Assembly (NCBI GenBank): GCA_018969165.1
Contig: JAGWYX010000194.1
Coordinates: 1-7,004 of the forward strand
Length of the DNA stretch: 7,004 nt
Reading direction: 5' to 3'
Source: Verrucomicrobiota bacterium
Lineage (GTDB): Bacteria; Verrucomicrobiota; Verrucomicrobiia; Limisphaerales; JAGWYX01
In this document: in pieces, positions 5,425 through 7,004 of the stretch
Layout of the letters: each line of letters begins with the position of its first letter
Position numbering within the stretch: the first letter of the stretch is position 1
Notes under the pieces: model-generated
What the model was told of the DNA's origin: nothing
Databases searched by the model: none
Seen by the model: the letters and a program-made list of their open reading frames with translations, nothing else
Program-made: the position numbers and the translations under genes

Positions 5425-6396
5425 TCAGGGGCGATCGGCGCGGACGCGGTAAAAGGCCCGGCCCGTCGGCGGGCTCGGATCCGGCAGCACCCAGGGGCCG
5501 CTGGCCCCGGACTGCGCCGGGCTCAGGTTGGTCCAGGACTGCTGGTCGGTGGACCGTTGGGGGGTGTAGAGCCAGTTGGAGCGGCCGAGGAACTCGAGCT
5601 GCGGGAGGCTGTTGCTCAGGACCACGACCAGGTCCTGCACCGGGGGTGGCGGCAGGGTGACCATCACGTTGTCCACCGTGCCATGAGCCAGGACGGAGTC
5701 CCCGTTGGTATCGCCAGCGGCGGAAAAGCTGCTGATGGCCACGGTGTCGAGCCGGAAATCGGTGATCGGACCGCTGAAGACATTCGTGAGCGCGGCGTAC
5801 ACCTGCCCGTTGGTCAAGACCTCCCCACTCATGGTTGGTTCCCCGGCGACATGGATGAGTTTGACGTGGTAGCTCACGCCGTCCACCAGCGGCAGGTTGT
5901 CGTAGGCGAAATAGAAATCGGCGGAGTCGGTTGCCGAAATCGTATCGTCGGCCAGCGTGGCGTCCAGGCTCGGTCCGAAGCCGCCGTCGGGGAAATAGTC
6001 GAACTCGAACAGGTCGGGCGTATCGGCCAGGGGCCGGGAGAACGCGGTGTTGGTTGCCTCCTGGAACCGCAGCAGGCCGACGGCGACTTGGAAGGTGCCG
6101 GTCACCTGCTGGTCGGTGAGATCGAGATCGAACTCGAGGCTGAAATCGTCGGCGCGGGTCAGGATGTTGCCCAGCGGATGATAGAAGTAACTGTCGGGTT
6201 GGGACGAGTCCCAAGTCACCCGGAGGTCCTGGTTGGTGGCGTCCCAAACGAAGAGGTTGGTGTCGCCGAAAACCTTCCAGCCGCGGGCGGACGGGTTGGC
6301 GCTGAAATCCTCCTGAAGGCGATCGGCCCGGGCCGGGAGGGTGGACAGGAACAGGGCGCCGGCCAGGGCCAGGCCCGCGGAACGGATATCGAACAT
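5425..6396 (-). CDS. Secreted beta-rich protein, first gene of B12-riboswitch run
   Basis: I do not recognise a named family. With ATG 6396 the protein has 323 residues and a signal peptide (hydrophobic 7-20, likely cut after ALPARA-type Ala24). Residues 25-247 alternate short strands and aromatics (GWKVFGD, LRVTWDS, FSLEFDLDLTD, FEFDYFPDGGF, YHVKLIHVAG, GTVDNVMVTL), resembling a concanavalin/LamG-like jelly roll. DTNGDS (229-234) could be a calcium loop. A PPPP hinge (249-252) leads to a C-terminal module (about 255-323) with WLYTPQRSTDQQSWTN and AFYRVRA, of a kind recurring at the ends of verrucomicrobial exported proteins. An in-frame TTG at 6411 would add five residues; ATG 6396 is preferred for the signal peptide. 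Its stop is one base from the next ATG. Being first behind the riboswitch makes it a candidate extracellular corrinoid-related protein, but nothing in the sequence proves binding. Confidence 0.8.
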   Translation of the reverse strand: MFDIRSAGLALAGALFLSTLPARADRLQEDFSANPSARGWKVFGDTNLFVWDATNQDLRVTWDSSQPDSYFYHPLGNILTRADDFSLEFDLDLTDQQVTGTFQVAVGLLRFQEATNTAFSRPLADTPDLFEFDYFPDGGFGPSLDATLADDTISATDSADFYFAYDNLPLVDGVSYHVKLIHVAGEPTMSGEVLTNGQVYAALTNVFSGPITDFRLDTVAISSFSAAGDTNGDSVLAHGTVDNVMVTLPPPPVQDLVVVLSNSLPQLEFLGRSNWLYTPQRSTDQQSWTNLSPAQSGASGPWVLPDPSPPTGRAFYRVRADRP

Positions 6397-6411
6397 AGGC
6401 TGATCTTTCAA

Positions 6412-6673
6412 TAAGGTCGCAGACGAGCTGCGGCCGGGTTAACGTTTGAGAGACCAGCGGCGGGGGTGGAAGGGAGTGTTGAAACGTTGAAGCATCGAAC
6501 CGTTTGATAACGGTTCGATGCTTCAACGTTTCAAACAAAAAACCTTCACCCCCGACCAATCGGAGAATGAAGGCGCTCACGAATCCGGTCCCGCGCTCGC
6601 GGGGCCGGCTGGCCTCATCCTTCTCTTTGGCGGAGAAGTTGGGGCGGGACACGTGTGCCCGCCGCCTGACGAG
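6412..6673 (-). promoter_or_regulatory. Long leader between riboswitch aptamer and first gene
   Basis: About 260 bases of untranslated leader with strong hairpins. GGCGGG (6643-6648)/CCCGCC (6658-6663) sits just after the aptamer. CTTCTC (6620-6625)/GAGAAG (6633-6638) and CCGGTCCCGC (6585-6594)/GCGGGGCCGG (6599-6608) follow, then the 26-bp palindrome listed below. None is followed on the minus strand by a U-run, so no classical intrinsic terminator is seen. One of the GC-rich stems may be the expression platform. Confidence 0.5.
6479..6534. repeat. Perfect 26-bp inverted repeat with 4-base loop
   Basis: Bases 6479-6504 are exactly complementary to 6509-6534 around TGAT. Each arm is built of three related 8-mers: TTGAAACG, TTGAAGCA and TCGAACCG. 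Weaker inverted similarity continues outside (GGGGGTGGAAGGG at 6462-6474 against CCTTCACCCCCG at 6543-6554). It is AT-richer than its surroundings. A-rich sequence follows on the plus side and C-rich on the minus side, so it is not a normal terminator in either direction. It looks like a small inserted palindromic element. Confidence 0.85.
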
Positions 6674-6820
6674 CACAGCCAAGCCGATATCCTGACTCCG
6701 GGCTCATACCGCGCTCCCGCCTTCCCGGTCGTGTGGACCAGTGGCAAGTGGGAGTCTGTGACCCGTTACAGTGGCGCAACCGTCCCCGATTCGCACGGGG
6801 TTCCCTGATGCCTGGCTGTG
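6674..6820 (-). ncRNA. Cobalamin (B12) riboswitch aptamer
   Basis: Read on the minus strand, the conserved blocks of the cobalamin riboswitch appear in order. P1 5' strand CACAGCCA (6820-6813); AGGGAAC then a CCCCGTGCGAATCGGGG hairpin (6807-6784); GCGCCACTGTAAC (6775-6763); TTGCCACTGG; CCGGGAAGGCGGGAG; and the B12 box AGTCAGGATATCGGC (6697-6683), closed by P1 3' strand TGGCTGTG (6681-6674), which is exactly complementary to the 5' strand. The CCACTGG/GGGAAGG module suggests the larger class I type. It senses adenosyl- or methylcobalamin and normally shuts off uptake and synthesis genes when B12 is plentiful. It lies upstream of the secreted protein, PP-loop ATPase, DUF6580 and BtuF-like genes on the same strand. 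Confidence 0.93.
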
Positions 6821-6870
6821 AACTGGGATGGACTTGCGTCCATCGCTTTCAAAGAACCTGAACGTTCTTC

Positions 6871-6899
6871 AGCGTAGAATGCGCCCAGGCCGGAGTCAA
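6871..6899 (-). promoter_or_regulatory. Candidate sigma70-like promoter for the riboswitch transcript
   Basis: On the minus strand TTGACT (6899-6894) and TACGCT (6876-6871) are separated by 17 bases. The -35 is good and the -10 matches TATAAT at three of six positions. It would start transcription near 6864, about 45 bases before the aptamer, leaving room for a GATGGAC-GCAA-GTCCATC hairpin (6843-6826) upstream of P1. Confidence 0.5.
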
Positions 6900-6943
6900 G
6901 CCCGGCCGCCACGGTCAGGACGCAGGATTTGGTCAGTAAGCGG

Positions 6944-7000
6944 GTGTTTTAAAAATGGAGCGCGGCTGGGTCGAAGACCAGCCGCAGCGCGGCGGCTGCG
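6944..7000 (+). repeat. GGAG-headed REP-like unit, copy 3
   Basis: Begins GTGTTTTAAAAAT at 6944, then GGAGCGCGGCTGGGTCG (6957-6973) and GACCAGCCGCAGCGCGG. It is nearly the same as copy 2 on the minus strand at 2190-2136 and very like copy 1. On the minus strand the hairpin is followed by CTCCATTTTTAAAAC, so it could end transcription entering from the right edge before the riboswitch promoter. Part of the unit or a partner may lie beyond the window. Confidence 0.72.
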
Positions 7001-7004
7001 TAAC

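Noticed and set aside
6409..6411. TTG start for the secreted protein
   Set aside because: ATG 6396 gives a standard signal peptide and needs no rare start; the five extra residues add nothing recognisable.
5557..6414. 285-codon plus-strand frame
   Set aside because: Antisense to the secreted protein; low-complexity Gly/Val/Glu composition and no domain.
6479..6534. Rho-independent terminator
   Set aside because: The stem is perfect but is followed by CACTCCC on the minus strand and AACAAAAAA on the plus strand, with no U-run in either direction.
5420..6682. 420-codon minus-strand frame starting near the riboswitch
   Set aside because: It includes part of the riboswitch leader and palindrome as protein and is an Arg/Pro-rich shadow of the secreted-protein gene, whose own frame has a signal peptide and beta pattern.

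Overview
The window reads as a GC-rich chromosomal stretch from a Verrucomicrobiota-like bacterium, probably near Pedosphaera/Limisphaera. This placement is an inference from gene content, with no database search. The signs are an H-X9-DG type pseudopilin, a DUF6580-type membrane protein, a secreted beta-rich protein with a Verrucomicrobia-style C-terminal module, and many palindromic intergenic repeats.

Layout. (1) 1-1840, plus strand: the tail of an upstream gene (probably cdaA), a short YbbR/CdaR-like membrane protein and glmM, the usual c-di-AMP/cell-wall arrangement. The last two genes overlap by ATGA. (2) 1841-2340: no gene. This 500-base convergent gap is packed with palindromic repeats: a hairpin-rich element, an inverted pair of GGAG-headed REP-like units, and degenerate ATCCGTG repeats. 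(3) 2341-6411, minus strand: a compact gene run preceded by a clear cobalamin (B12) riboswitch (aptamer about 6820-6674) and a plausible promoter (6899-6871). In transcription order the genes are a secreted protein of unknown function, a PP-loop ATPase of the diphthine-ammonia-ligase-like family, a DUF6580-type membrane protein with its middle missing, a BtuF-like cobalamin-binding protein, and a type II secretion-like pseudopilin. (4) 6821-7004: riboswitch promoter and leader start, plus a third copy of the GGAG repeat at the edge.

How it fits together. The riboswitch, the BtuF-like protein and the ECF-like DUF6580 protein point to a B12 uptake or salvage operon. The PP-loop ATPase and the secreted first gene then become candidate B12-related proteins of unknown function. 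The locus looks genetically eroded or in flux. The DUF6580 gene seems to have lost its central helices in frame. The BtuF reading frame has no stop and runs through two palindromic repeats into the pseudopilin, giving a 659-codon chimeric ORF. A 26-bp perfect palindrome lies in the leader between the riboswitch and the first gene. No BtuB-type receptor, BtuC or BtuD is in the window.
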